Shown here piece by piece: positions 49,218-58,204 of a stretch of DNA of 64,000 nucleotides; position 1 is the first letter of the stretch, and every line of letters begins with the position of its first letter. The notes below the pieces were generated by a model. It searched no databases. It saw nothing but the letters and a program-made list of their open reading frames with translations, and was not told the DNA's origin. The translations under genes and the position numbers were made by a program. Origin of the DNA: Streptomyces roseicoloratus (lineage in GTDB: Bacteria; Actinomycetota; Actinomycetes; Streptomycetales; Streptomycetaceae); contig NZ_SDOY01000143.1 in assembly GCF_004117935.1 (NCBI RefSeq), positions 50,898-114,897 on the forward strand, written 5' to 3'.

Positions 49218-49326
49218 CCGTGACCGTCAGGCGGTGCCGGCCGCCAGGCGGTGCCGGCCGTCAGGCGGTGCCGGCCCCACGCGGCCGTGACCGTCAGGCG
49301 GCCGTGACCTCAGGCGCTCCCGGCCG
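49218..49326. repeat. Tandem repeats 3' of the DUF3017 gene, including stop-codon context
   Basis: Units of the form CAGGCGGTGCCGGCCGT and CAGGCGGCCGTGACCGT repeat about six times. On the minus strand each carries CCTGACGGCC-like sequence, and the gene-proximal ACCTGACGGCC holds the true TGA at 49329-49327. The array adjoins the stop codon. Confidence 0.8.
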
Positions 49327-49812
49327 TCAGGTGAGGGTCAGGTGGAGGATGTCCTCCAGGAACGGGATCCGCAGCCACGGCGCCGGCTGCACCATGAGCG
49401 CCAGCAGCACGATGAGCCCTCCCATCACGCCGTACGTGATCATGTCCGTGAAGCGCGAGCGCACCGCGAGCATCCCGACCGACGGCAGGGTGCGGCGCAG
49501 CACCGCCCCGGTCAGCAGCGCCGCCCCGACGAGCAGCGTGCCGACCCGGAACGACTGCGGGAACAGGTCCGTGCCGACGATCAGCAGACCGAGCGCGGCG
49601 AGACCGAGCACGGTCAGCAGCGGCCACTGGCGCGCGGGCGCCGACGCGTCGCCGGGCGCGGCCCGGCCACCGCCCTCGGGGCGGGCGGTCGTGGTGGTGA
49701 GCGTGGCCCGCGGGTGCCGACGCGAAGCCGTGCCGCCGCCGAGACCGGCGACGCCGCCCTCGGCGGGCTCCTCCGGGGTCTCCGGGCCGCCGGAGGCGTC
49801 GGAGGAGGACAC
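49327..49812 (-). CDS. DUF3017 domain membrane protein
   Basis: A 161-residue protein with a hydrophilic N-terminus of about 60 residues (TTARPEGGGRAAPGDASAPARQ is typical) and three helices: WPLLTVLGLAALGLLIVG, RVGTLLVGAALLTGAVLR and MITYGVMGGLIVLLALMV. The segment LPSVGMLAVRSRFTDMITYGV is characteristic of this actinobacterial family, conserved next to folD. GTG 49812 lies two nt after the folD stop. Function unknown. Confidence 0.88.
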   Translation of the reverse strand: MSSSDASGGPETPEEPAEGGVAGLGGGTASRRHPRATLTTTTARPEGGGRAAPGDASAPARQWPLLTVLGLAALGLLIVGTDLFPQSFRVGTLLVGAALLTGAVLRRTLPSVGMLAVRSRFTDMITYGVMGGLIVLLALMVQPAPWLRIPFLEDILHLTLT

Positions 49813-49814
49813 GG

Positions 49815-50675
49815 TCAGCGGACCCCGGCCGCGCGCTCGGCGGCCTCGACGACGTTGACCAGGAGCTGGGCCCGGGTCATCGGGCCGACGCCGCCGGGGT
49901 TCGGGGAGATCCAGCCGGCCACCTCGGCGACACCGGGGTGCACGTCGCCGACGATCTTGCCCTCGTCGTTGCGGGAGACGCCGACGTCGAGCACGGCCGC
50001 GCCCGGCTTCACGTCCTCCGGCTTGATCAGGTGGGGCACGCCGGCCGCCGCGACGATGATGTCCGCGCGCCGCAGGTGCGCCGCGAGGTCCTTGGTGCCG
50101 GTGTGGCACTGGGTGACGGTGGCGTTCTCGGAGCGGCGGGTGAGCAGCAGCGGCATCGGGCGGCCGATGGTGACGCCGCGACCGACGACCACGACCTCGG
50201 CGCCCTTGATCTCCACGCCGTGCTTGCGCAGCAGCTGGATGATGCCGTACGGCGTGCAGGGCAGCGGCGCGGGCTCGTTGAGGACCAGCCGGCCGAGGTT
50301 CATCGGGTGCAGGCCGTCGGCGTCCTTGGCCGGGTCCATCAGCTCGAGGATGCGGTTCTCGTCGATGCCCTTGGGCAGCGGCAGCTGCACGATGTATCCG
50401 GTGCAGGCCGGGTCCTCGTTGAGCTCCCGCACGACGGCCTCGATCTCCGCCTGGGTGGCGGTGGCGGGCAGCTCGCGCTGGATGGAGGCGATGCCGACCT
50501 GGGCGCAGTCGCGGTGCTTGCCGGCGACGTACTTCTGGCTGCCCGGGTCGTCGCCGACCAGGATCGTGCCGAGGCCGGGCGTGACGCCCTGCTCCTTGAG
50601 GGCCGCCACTCGGGCGGTCAGATCGGACTTGATCGCGGCTGCGGTGGCCTTGCCATCGAGAATCTGGGCGCTCAT
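49815..50675 (-). CDS. folD: Bifunctional methylenetetrahydrofolate dehydrogenase/cyclohydrolase
   Basis: One-carbon enzyme of 286 residues interconverting 5,10-methylene-, methenyl- and 10-formyl-THF, supplying formyl groups for purine synthesis (purN and purH are 3-5 kb away). Seen: LGTILVGDDPGSQKYVAGKHRDC with the catalytic Lys, YIVQLPLPKGIDENRILELMDPAKDADGLHPMN, VVVGRGVTIGRPMPLLL and the closing NPGGVGPMTRAQLL. ATG 50675 follows GGGAGGATGGCCGC. Confidence 0.97.
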   Translation of the reverse strand: MSAQILDGKATAAAIKSDLTARVAALKEQGVTPGLGTILVGDDPGSQKYVAGKHRDCAQVGIASIQRELPATATQAEIEAVVRELNEDPACTGYIVQLPLPKGIDENRILELMDPAKDADGLHPMNLGRLVLNEPAPLPCTPYGIIQLLRKHGVEIKGAEVVVVGRGVTIGRPMPLLLTRRSENATVTQCHTGTKDLAAHLRRADIIVAAAGVPHLIKPEDVKPGAAVLDVGVSRNDEGKIVGDVHPGVAEVAGWISPNPGGVGPMTRAQLLVNVVEAAERAAGVR

Positions 50676-50913
50676 GCGGCCATCCTCCCGGATGACCCCC
50701 GCCGGATTCCAATTCGGATCCGGAGATTGCACTTGCACAACTGCGCCGTCTACCGACTGGACAAGGGGTGGACGTTCTGACCACGATGATCTGCGCAGTT
50801 CCGCGAGCAGTGCCGGGGGGCAGAACCGCTCATACGTCGTGAAACACGTGGTGACATCTCCTCCGCGCAGGGCCGCGTCGTCCCCGCACAGGAAACAACG
50901 GAGGAGTCTCCCG

Positions 50914-51492
50914 ATGAGCTTCGGCGACCCGAACAACCCCTACGGCCAGCAGCAGGGGCAGCAGCCCGGCTATGGCCACCCGCAGCAGTCCCCGCAGGGC
51001 GTCCCGCCGCAGCAGGGCTACGGCTACCCGGCGGCGCCGGCGTACGGCGGCGGCTACCCCGGCGCGCCCATGGAGATGCCCGGCGGCGTGAAGGCCGCCC
51101 GGGTCATGCTCTGGGTGATCGCGGGCCTCCAGGTCATCGGCCTGGCGCTCCTGGTTCTCGGCCTCGCCGCGGTCCAGAAGCTCAAGGACGACCCGTCGCT
51201 CAAGGCGGACTCGAACTTCGACGCGGTCACGAAGTTCGGCACCGGCATGATCTACGCGCTGATCGTCCTCGCCATCCTGTTCCTGGCGGGCGCGATCTGG
51301 GGTGCGATCCAGTGCGGCAAGGGCGGCAGCGGTGCGCGCGTCGGTCTGATCGTGCTCTCCTCGCTGACGATCGTGTTCAGCCTCTACCCGTGGTTCCCGC
51401 TCAGCCTGATCCACCTGGTCCTCGCGATCCTGGTCCTGGTCTTCGTCGCGAAGTCCGACGGTGCCGCCTGGTTCAAGCGTCCGCGCGTCTGA
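50914..51492 (+). CDS. Conserved membrane protein, Gln/Pro/Gly/Tyr-rich head
   Basis: A 192-residue protein. Residues 1-55 are a low-complexity QQQGQQPGYGHPQQSP head; four helices follow (ARVMLWVIAGLQVIGLALLVL, IYALIVLAILFLAGAIWGAI, VGLIVLSSLTIVFSLYPW, LIHLVLAILVLVFVA). GGAGGAG before ATG 50914 is strong. Resembles DUF4190/DUF4064-like actinobacterial proteins; function unknown. It converges with the DUF2079 gene across a strong terminator. Confidence 0.85.
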   Translation: MSFGDPNNPYGQQQGQQPGYGHPQQSPQGVPPQQGYGYPAAPAYGGGYPGAPMEMPGGVKAARVMLWVIAGLQVIGLALLVLGLAAVQKLKDDPSLKADSNFDAVTKFGTGMIYALIVLAILFLAGAIWGAIQCGKGGSGARVGLIVLSSLTIVFSLYPWFPLSLIHLVLAILVLVFVAKSDGAAWFKRPRV

Positions 51493-51511
51493 GCCACCGC
51501 GTCCGTACGGC

Positions 51512-51545
51512 AAGGGGCCGGGTTCCGACAGGAACCCGGCCCCTT
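51512..51545. terminator. 15-bp bidirectional terminator
   Basis: AAGGGGCCGGGTTCC (51512-51526) pairs perfectly with 51531-51545 around a GACA tetraloop, 20 bp after the membrane protein stop and 48 bp before the DUF2079 stop. The A/T ends of the stem give short T runs on both strands. Confidence 0.88.
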
Positions 51546-51592
51546 CCGCGTGCCCGGGCCCCTTCCGCGTGCGGCGGGGCGGCCCGTGCCGC

Positions 51593-53071
51593 TCACTGCC
51601 GCTTCAGCACCACGAACTGCCCCGCCTGCTCGGTCACCGCGTACCGCGCCTCCGGGTGCAGCTGTGCGGCGAGGCCGACCGGGTCGGTGACCGGCTGGGA
51701 CCAGCCGGAGGCGAGGTCGAAGGCGAGGTAGTCGGGGTTCACGCCCTGCGCGCCGCCGACCCAGTAGACCGTGTGGTCGCCGGTCAGGTGGGCCATCAGC
51801 GTCACGTTGGTCTCCACGCTGCTGCCCTCCGGCACCGCCGCCACCGCCCGCCGGGCGTCGAGGGTGCGGGCGTCGACGGCGTAGGTCTCGGGCTTGGTCA
51901 GCTCGCGCAGCGGCATGTCCAGGGCGTGCACCAGCGCGACCGCGGTGACGACCGGGACGGCGACCTTCCCGTACGCCACGAGCCAGGGCCGCGGCGAGGT
52001 GCGCACCGCGCGGACCGCGTCGACCAGGGCCAGGAAGACCACCGGCATGAGGATCGCGCTGTAGTGCCAGTACATGCCCCAGTGGTTGGGGTCGTGGGAG
52101 AGGAAGCGCCAGGCGAGGGTCGGCAGCACGAGCAGCATCAGCGGCGAGCGCAGGCAGAGGAAGCCGGTGACGCCGACGAGGAAGAGGAGCATCTCCCACT
52201 TCTCGCCGTGCTGGAAGGCGCCGAGCACGGAGTCGAGGAAGGACACCTCGGCGCCGTCGCCGCCCTTCTCGATCTTGGCCCAGTAGTCGTACTGGCCGAC
52301 CCGGCTCGCCGCCGGGATGAGCACCAGCACCGTCAGCGCGAAGAAGGCCGTCCCGAAGCCGGCGAGGGCCGCGCCGAGCCGCTTCCGGCCCTTCACGAAG
52401 AGGACCGCGCCGACCATGGCGACGGTCAGGCCCATGTCCTCCTTGACGAACACCAGCGGCACGGACCAGCCGGCCGCCGCGCTCCAGCGGCCGAGCAGCA
52501 GGGCCCGGCAGACCAGGGCGAGCAGCGGGACGGCGAAGGCGATCTCGTGGAAGTCGGACTTCACCGCCTCCTGCAGGCCCCAGGACAGCCCGTACGCCAC
52601 GGTCAGCGAGATGCCGGCGGCCCGGCTGCCGAGCACCTGCTGCGCGGTGCGGCCGACCACGACGGCGGAGGCGGCGAACAGCGCCGCCTGGGCGAGGAGC
52701 AGGGCGAGCGGGGAGGACCACACCCAGTAGAGCGGCGCGAGGAGCGCCGTCACCGGGCTGAAGTGGTCCCCGAGTATGAGGAAGCCGGGCCCCTTGATGT
52801 CGACGATCGGCGCGCGCAGCTCCGCGTAGGCGCGGACGGACTGCTCGAAGATCCCGAGGTCCCAGGAGGGCGAGCGGAAGCGCTCGTACCGGATCCAGGA
52901 GTACAGGAAGTACAGGGCGCCGAGGACGGTCGCGATGATCGCGTACGGCCGCGCGGGCGCCGTCGCGAGGCCGCCGTCCGGCCTGCCGCCGTCGGCTTCG
53001 GGGACGGAGGTCTCCGCCGCGGAACCGCTCTGCACATCCAACACCGCGCCCCCATGGACCGCCGCCGACAA
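51593..53071 (-). CDS. DUF2079 multi-pass membrane protein
   Basis: A 492-residue integral membrane protein with about ten helices. Family features: YERFRSPSWDLGIFEQSVRAYAELRAPIVDIKGPGFLILGDHFSPVTALLAPLYWV, GLQEAVKSDFHEIAFAVPLLAL, SHDPNHWGMYWHYSAILMPVVF and a C-terminal soluble part with EGSSVETNVTLMAHLTGDHTVYWVG. Such proteins resemble glycosyltransferase-39-type membrane enzymes but have no assigned activity. The start is TTG 53071 in my reading; GTG 53047 is an alternative with a G-rich site upstream. Confidence 0.88.
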   Translation of the reverse strand: MSAAVHGGAVLDVQSGSAAETSVPEADGGRPDGGLATAPARPYAIIATVLGALYFLYSWIRYERFRSPSWDLGIFEQSVRAYAELRAPIVDIKGPGFLILGDHFSPVTALLAPLYWVWSSPLALLLAQAALFAASAVVVGRTAQQVLGSRAAGISLTVAYGLSWGLQEAVKSDFHEIAFAVPLLALVCRALLLGRWSAAAGWSVPLVFVKEDMGLTVAMVGAVLFVKGRKRLGAALAGFGTAFFALTVLVLIPAASRVGQYDYWAKIEKGGDGAEVSFLDSVLGAFQHGEKWEMLLFLVGVTGFLCLRSPLMLLVLPTLAWRFLSHDPNHWGMYWHYSAILMPVVFLALVDAVRAVRTSPRPWLVAYGKVAVPVVTAVALVHALDMPLRELTKPETYAVDARTLDARRAVAAVPEGSSVETNVTLMAHLTGDHTVYWVGGAQGVNPDYLAFDLASGWSQPVTDPVGLAAQLHPEARYAVTEQAGQFVVLKRQ

Positions 53072-53218
53072 AAGAGCAACCCATTAGAACAGAGTCACCC
53101 GACCGGCGGAATCGCCGACGTTTCGTGGTGGTTTGTCACCTCTTCCCGCGCCGTGCGCCCGGCAGACCCCGGGGAAGGGAGGCGCCGAGTACGGCGTCGA
53201 GCGCGCGGGCGGACGCGG

Positions 53219-53253
53219 GAACGGCCCGCCGGTCGGGGACCGGCGGGCCGTTC
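53219..53253. terminator. 16-bp hairpin downstream of purH
   Basis: GAACGGCCCGCCGGTC (53219-53234) pairs perfectly with 53238-53253 around a GGG loop, about 10 bp beyond the purH stop in its reading direction. Confidence 0.8.
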
Positions 53254-53263
53254 GCCTTCCGGA

Positions 53264-54835
53264 TCAGTGGAAGAAGTGACGCGTCCCGGTGAAGTACATC
53301 GTCACGCCCGCCTTCTTCGCCGCCTCGACGACCAGCTCGTCGCGCACCGAACCGCCCGGCTGCACGACCGCCTTCACGCCCGCGGCCGTGAGGATCTCCA
53401 GCCCGTCCGGGAAGGGGAAGAAGGCGTCCGACGCGGCGTACGAGCCGCGGGCGCGCTCCTCGCCGGCCCGCTCGACGGCCAGCTTCGCGGAGTCGACGCG
53501 GTTGACCTGGCCCATGCCGACGCCGACCGAGGCGCCGTCCTTGGCGAGGAGGATCGCGTTGGACTTGACCGCGCGGCAGGCCTTCCAGGCGAAGGCGAGC
53601 TCGGCCAGCTCGTCCGCCGGGAGGGCCTCGCCGGTCGCGAGGGTCCAGTTCGCCGGGTCGTCGCCCTCGGCCTGGAAGACGTCGAGGTGCTGGACGACCG
53701 CGCCGCCGGAGATCGGCTTGATGTCGTCGATCATCGCCGCCGGGTAGCCGTCGACCTTGAGGATGCGGATGTTCTTCTTCTTCGCCAGGATCTCGACGGC
53801 GCCGTCCTCGTAGTCCGGAGCGGCGATGACCTCGGTGAAGATCTCGGCGACCTGCTCCGCCATCGCCACCGACACCGGGCGGTTGACCGCGATCACACCG
53901 CCGAACGCGGACAGCGGGTCGCACTCGTGCGCCTTGCGGTGCGCCTCGGCGACGTCGGCGCCGACCGCGATGCCGCACGGGTTGGCGTGCTTGATGATGG
54001 CGACGCAGGGCGCCTCGTGGTCGTAGGCGGCGCGGCGCGCGGCCTCGGTGTCCACGTAGTTGTTGAAGGACATCTCCTTGCCGTGCAGCTGCTCGGCGTG
54101 GGCGAGGCCGCCCTTCAGGCCGTCGCTGTAGAGCGCGGCGATCTGGTGCGGGTTCTCGCCGTAGCGGAGGGAGGACTTGCGCTCCCAGGTCTTGCCGAGG
54201 AACTCGGGCAGGTCCGCGTCCTCGTCGGCGGCGTAGCCGTCGGTGAACCAGGAGGCGACGGCGACGTCGTAGGCGGCGGTGTGCTGGAAGGCCTCGGCGG
54301 CGAGCCGCTTGCGGGCCTTCAGGTCGAAGCCGCCGGAACGGACGGCGCCGAGGACGTCCGCGTACCGCTCGGGGCTGGTGACGATGGCGACCGACGGGTG
54401 GTTCTTGGCCGCGGCGCGGACCATCGACGGGCCGCCGATGTCGATCTGCTCGACGCACTCGTCCGGCGTGGCGCCGGAGGCGACGGTCTCGCGGAACGGG
54501 TACAGGTTGACGACGACCAGGTCGAAGGGCTCGACGCCGAGCTCGGCGAGCTGCTCGCGGTGCGACTCGAGGCGCAGGTCGGCGAGGATGCCGGCGTGCA
54601 CGCGCGGGTGCAGGGTCTTGACGCGGCCGTCCAGGCACTCGGGGAAGCCGGTCAGCTCCTCGACCTTGGTGACCGGGACGCCGGCCGCGGCGATCTTCGA
54701 CGCGGTGGAGCCGGTGGAGACCAGCTCGACCCCGGCCTCGTGCAGACCGCGGGCCAGCTCCTCCAGGCCCGTCTTGTCGTAGACGCTGACCAGCGCGCGG
54801 CGGATGGGCTTAACGGTGTCCGTGTTCACCGACAT
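53264..54835 (-). CDS. purH: Bifunctional AICAR formyltransferase/IMP cyclohydrolase
   Basis: Last two steps of IMP synthesis, 523 residues. N-terminal cyclohydrolase (RALVSVYDKTGLEELARGLHEAGVELVSTGSTASKIAAAG, DGRVKTLHPRVHAGILADLR) and C-terminal transformylase with LRYGENPHQIAALY, IIKHANPCGIAVG, WKACRAVKSNAI and FPFPDGLEI. ATG 54835 overlaps the purN 3' end by 26 bp, so the two are translated from one message. Confidence 0.97.
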   Translation of the reverse strand: MSVNTDTVKPIRRALVSVYDKTGLEELARGLHEAGVELVSTGSTASKIAAAGVPVTKVEELTGFPECLDGRVKTLHPRVHAGILADLRLESHREQLAELGVEPFDLVVVNLYPFRETVASGATPDECVEQIDIGGPSMVRAAAKNHPSVAIVTSPERYADVLGAVRSGGFDLKARKRLAAEAFQHTAAYDVAVASWFTDGYAADEDADLPEFLGKTWERKSSLRYGENPHQIAALYSDGLKGGLAHAEQLHGKEMSFNNYVDTEAARRAAYDHEAPCVAIIKHANPCGIAVGADVAEAHRKAHECDPLSAFGGVIAVNRPVSVAMAEQVAEIFTEVIAAPDYEDGAVEILAKKKNIRILKVDGYPAAMIDDIKPISGGAVVQHLDVFQAEGDDPANWTLATGEALPADELAELAFAWKACRAVKSNAILLAKDGASVGVGMGQVNRVDSAKLAVERAGEERARGSYAASDAFFPFPDGLEILTAAGVKAVVQPGGSVRDELVVEAAKKAGVTMYFTGTRHFFH

Positions 54836-55439
54836 GAACCTTTCGTCCCTCAATGCTGTAGCCGTTGCGGGCGAGGCGCCCCACGACCTCGACGAGCAGC
54901 GAGCGCTCGACTTCCTTGATGCGCTCGTGGAGCGCGTCCTCATCGTCCTCGTCCCGCACCTCGACCACGCCCTGGGCGATGATCGGGCCGGTGTCGACTC
55001 CGTCGTCGACGAAGTGGACGGTGCACCCGGTCACCTTCGCGCCGTAGGCGAGGGCGTCGCGCACGCCGTGCGCGCCGGGAAAACTGGGCAGGAGCGCCGG
55101 GTGGGTGTTGACGACCCGGCCGCCGAAGCGGGCCAGGAACTCCTTGCCGACGATCTTCATGAAGCCGGCCGACACGACGAGATCGGGCTCGTACGCGGCG
55201 GTGGCCTCGGTCAGTGCGCGGTCCCACTCGTCGCGGCTCGCGTGGTCCTTGACGCGGCACACGAAGGTGGGAAGCCCGGCGCGCTCGGCCCGCTCGAGAC
55301 CGGCGATGCCCTCGCGGTCCGCGCCGACGGCGACGACCTCGGCGCCGTAGCCCTCGGGGTCGGCGGCGATCGCGTCGAGCAGGGCCTGGAGGTTCGTGCC
55401 GGAGCCGGAGACCAGGACGACGAGGCGGGCGGCAGCCAC
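54810..55439 (-). CDS. purN: Phosphoribosylglycinamide formyltransferase
   Basis: GAR transformylase of 209 residues using 10-formyl-THF. Seen: RLVVLVSGSGTNLQALLDAI, VVSAGFMKIVGKEFLARFGGRVVNTHPALLPSFPGAHGV (the HxxLLPxFxG active-site loop), and VHFVDDGVDTGPIIAQGVV with the catalytic Asp. GTG 55439 is chosen close to the conserved start; GTG 55448 would add three residues. First gene of purNH. Confidence 0.95.
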   Translation of the reverse strand: MAAARLVVLVSGSGTNLQALLDAIAADPEGYGAEVVAVGADREGIAGLERAERAGLPTFVCRVKDHASRDEWDRALTEATAAYEPDLVVSAGFMKIVGKEFLARFGGRVVNTHPALLPSFPGAHGVRDALAYGAKVTGCTVHFVDDGVDTGPIIAQGVVEVRDEDDEDALHERIKEVERSLLVEVVGRLARNGYSIEGRKVHVGEHGHR

Positions 55440-55690
55440 TGGGGTCACTCTTTCCGTGGTGTTTGTGCGGTCGTACGAACGAATCGCGTCCCTGGATACG
55501 GGGAACCCTACGAAGGGGCCGACCGTCAGCAACGATACCGGCACTCGGGAAGGCCCCCACGGGACGGGGGCGGGACCGGGCGGTAGCGTCAGGGTCCGAC
55601 GACACGCCACTGACACGCCACACACAGGCCGCACCAGCGCCGCGCCACAGTCCCACCCGCGCACACAGACAGAGGGAAGACGTCCAGCAC

Positions 55691-56395
55691 ATGCCGGATC
55701 GCCAGTCCACGAACGACAACAACCCGTTCGCTCCGCCGCCGGAGGGGCAGCCGGACCAGCCGTGGCAGCCGCGGCTCCCGGAGGGCTCCCGGGGGTCCGA
55801 TGACGGTTCGGGCGCGGGCCCGGGCTGGAGCAGCAGTCAGCCGGGGAGATCCTCCGACGGCTTCGGCGGGCGCCCCGAGCGGAACCCCGGCGGCCAGGGC
55901 GGCGGCCAGGGCGGATCCGGTGGTTCCGGCGGCGGGCCCGAGGGCGGGCAGGGCCCGGGGCTCCGCTGGGACCCGACCGACCCGGCCCAGCGGCGCGCGC
56001 GGTACGCGGTGCTGTCGGGCATGTGGGCCTTCTTCTTCTCCTTCTTCGTGCAGGAGGTCGCCCTGCTGCTCGGCGCGCTCGGCGTGTACTGGGCGATCAG
56101 CGCCCTGCGCACCCGGACCCGGGCCCCGGAGGCGGCGGAGGGCGTCGACGGCCCGCCGGCGGCCGCGCAGGTGATGGCAGCGGCGACCGCGAACCGCGCC
56201 AAGCAGACGTCGGCGATCAGCGGCCTCGTCGCGTCCGCGCTGGCCCTGATGATCGTCGCGAGCGGCTTCCTGGTGCACCTGGTGTACCAGGACTTCTACG
56301 AGTGCCGTGCCGATGCCCTGACCAAGCAGAGCCAGCTGGCCTGCAACGACCTGCTGCCGAAGCCGCTGCAGGACACGCTGGGCGTGCGGGAGTAG
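55691..56395 (+). CDS. Hypothetical membrane protein with disordered head
   Basis: A 234-residue protein. The first 100 residues are Pro/Gly/Ser/Gln-rich (NNPFAPPPEGQPDQPWQPR, then a GGQGGGQGGSGGSGGG run), followed by LRWDPTDPAQRRARYAVLSGMWAFFFSFF, a helix, VALLLGALGVYWAISALR, and a C-terminal helix LVASALALMIVASGFLVHLVY with a short Cys-containing tail (YECRADALTKQSQLACND). Two or three membrane spans. Family common in Streptomyces beside PerM; role unknown. Its TAG abuts the stop of the convergent gene. Confidence 0.85.
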   Translation: MPDRQSTNDNNPFAPPPEGQPDQPWQPRLPEGSRGSDDGSGAGPGWSSSQPGRSSDGFGGRPERNPGGQGGGQGGSGGSGGGPEGGQGPGLRWDPTDPAQRRARYAVLSGMWAFFFSFFVQEVALLLGALGVYWAISALRTRTRAPEAAEGVDGPPAAAQVMAAATANRAKQTSAISGLVASALALMIVASGFLVHLVYQDFYECRADALTKQSQLACNDLLPKPLQDTLGVRE

Positions 56396-58093
56396 TCACT
56401 CGGGCGCCGGCTCCCGCGACGGCTCCGGCGGCTGCGGCGCCTCGGCGGTCGGACCGGGATGCGGGGAGCTCGGCCCGGGATGCGGGGAGCTCGGCCCGGG
56501 ATGCGGCCCGGCGCCGGGGCCGGGGCCCGGGGGTGCGCTCCGGGACGGCGGCTCCCAGGCGGCCGGCAGGAAGCCGTAGCCCTCGTCCCCGCCCTCGTCG
56601 TCCAGCGCGTCGAGGGCCTCCAGGGCGTCGAGCGCGGCGAGCGCTCCGGCCGTGCTCTCGCGCGCTCCGTCCGAGGCGGTCCGGGCGCCCTGGACTCCCG
56701 GGCCAGGCGCCGAGTCGCCGTCGGCGGAGCCGGGCACGGACGGCCGTGCGGGTCCCCCGGGGCCGGACGCGCCACCGGAAACGGCACCGGCGGCGCCCCC
56801 GGGCGCACCCTGGTGACCCGGGCCGGCGACCGCCCGCGCCGCCGGAGCCGCCGCCTCGGCCGCCCGTTCCCTCGCCTTGCGTTCGGCGCGGCGGCCCCAG
56901 GCCCGTACCGCGAAGGCGACCGGCAGTCCCACCACCGCGCACCACAGCACCGCGGCCGCACCCGTCCGCCACCACACCGGACCGAAGGCCAGGAGCCGTC
57001 CCGAGCCCAGCGGGCCGCCGGCCAGGGCGGACAGGACGGCGACGGCCGTCCCGCAGGCCGCGGACGCGCACAGCGCGGTCAGCGCCGTCTCCTTCCCGGA
57101 CCGGTGGCGGGCCGCCCGGCCCACCAGGCGGCCGAGCACCACCGCCGCCACGGCCGGGACCGCGGCCGCCGCCCAGTGCGGCCACCGGCCGGGGCCCTCG
57201 CCGGGCAGGGCCGCGAGCAGCGGGAAGTCCGGCACGGCCGGGGTGCCGGTGAAACCGAGCGGGGTGACCAGGGCGCCCGTGCCGAGCGAGAAGCCAGGGC
57301 CGAGCCCGTAGGCCAGTCCCCAGACGACGGCGTTCGGCAGCAGCGCGAGGACGAGCAGGGCGAGTGCCGCCCGGCCCGACCACTCGCCCGCGAGCCCGTC
57401 GAAGGACGCCTGGGCGTCGCCCACGTGCCACAGCAGCGAGGCCGCCGCGAGCAGCGCGCCGCCCGCCGCGAGAGCGACCAGGGCGAGTCCGGCGGCGCGC
57501 AGGGCGAGCGCGTACCGCTCACGGTCCGGCAGCGGCCGCCCGCGGGCCGTCCAGACGCCCGTGCCCGCCGCGGCGAGGACCGTGACGGGCGTCCAGGCAC
57601 CCGTGACGAGCAGCTCGGCGGGCAGTGTCCCGGCCTCCGTATAAACCACGACGGCGGCCGCGACCAGCAGGTATCCGCCGGTGACGGCGGCCGCCGCGCC
57701 GAGCGGCGAGGGCACGGGACCGCCGTCCCTGTCGAGGGTGTCCCGGGCCGCCCGGTGCGCGAGCCACAGCGGCAGGACGGTGAGCAGCAGCGGCGTGACG
57801 CCGAGCGGGGCGGGGACGCCGGAGACGGTGCCGGTGCGGAGCAGGTCCCCGCCGTGGGCGAGCAGCCACAGGCCGGCGGCGGTGTGCAGGGCGCCGCCGG
57901 GTCCGCTGTCCGGGAACGGGGAGGCGATCCAGGCCGCGGTCACGAGCACGGCGAGCGCCCCGAGCCCGAGGCCCGCCGCGACGGCGCCGTGCACGAGAGC
58001 GGTGGCCAGGGGTGCGGCGGAGCGGTGTCCCTGGACCGGTGTGTCGGGCGCCGCGGGCGGGCGCTGCTCGGTCACGTGCGTCACGGAGGTCAT
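56396..58093 (-). CDS. DUF6350 / PerM-like cell-division-associated membrane protein
   Basis: A 565-residue multi-pass membrane protein with about ten helices in residues 30-410 and a long Pro/Gly/Ala-rich tail. The tail includes three near-identical SSPHPGP repeats. The mycobacterial relative is annotated as cell division protein PerM. Helices such as ALVHGAVAAGLGLGALAVLVTAAWIASPFPDSGPGGAL, with WLLAHGGDLLRTGTVSGVPAPLGVTPLLLTVLPLWLAHRAARD, are the conserved part. ATG 58093. Family assignment is by recollection of these motifs; activity unknown. Confidence 0.82.
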   Translation of the reverse strand: MTSVTHVTEQRPPAAPDTPVQGHRSAAPLATALVHGAVAAGLGLGALAVLVTAAWIASPFPDSGPGGALHTAAGLWLLAHGGDLLRTGTVSGVPAPLGVTPLLLTVLPLWLAHRAARDTLDRDGGPVPSPLGAAAAVTGGYLLVAAAVVVYTEAGTLPAELLVTGAWTPVTVLAAAGTGVWTARGRPLPDRERYALALRAAGLALVALAAGGALLAAASLLWHVGDAQASFDGLAGEWSGRAALALLVLALLPNAVVWGLAYGLGPGFSLGTGALVTPLGFTGTPAVPDFPLLAALPGEGPGRWPHWAAAAVPAVAAVVLGRLVGRAARHRSGKETALTALCASAACGTAVAVLSALAGGPLGSGRLLAFGPVWWRTGAAAVLWCAVVGLPVAFAVRAWGRRAERKARERAAEAAAPAARAVAGPGHQGAPGGAAGAVSGGASGPGGPARPSVPGSADGDSAPGPGVQGARTASDGARESTAGALAALDALEALDALDDEGGDEGYGFLPAAWEPPSRSAPPGPGPGAGPHPGPSSPHPGPSSPHPGPTAEAPQPPEPSREPAPE

Positions 58094-58204
58094 GCTGCCA
58101 GCGACACGCTGTTCGTCCGCGTAACAGGCGAATGACCGTTGTGTCGCTCAAGATACGTTTATGTACTTTTCCGCACGGAGCCGTGCTGTGGGAGGTCGAC
58201 GCCG

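Larger units (their letters stand above)
48786..49326. other. Intergenic region upstream of mdh, 541 bp
   Basis: Holds the mdh promoter region (relatively AT-rich around 48875-48920 with an ATCGATCGAT run), a strong hairpin at 49125-49160 and a tandem repeat array at 49218-49326. I see no coding sequence or structured RNA gene with confidence. Confidence 0.6.

Noticed and set aside
51461..54919. 1152-codon plus-strand frame opposite the DUF2079 and purH genes
   Set aside because: Spans two well-supported minus-strand genes and a terminator; sequence is a typical antisense artefact.
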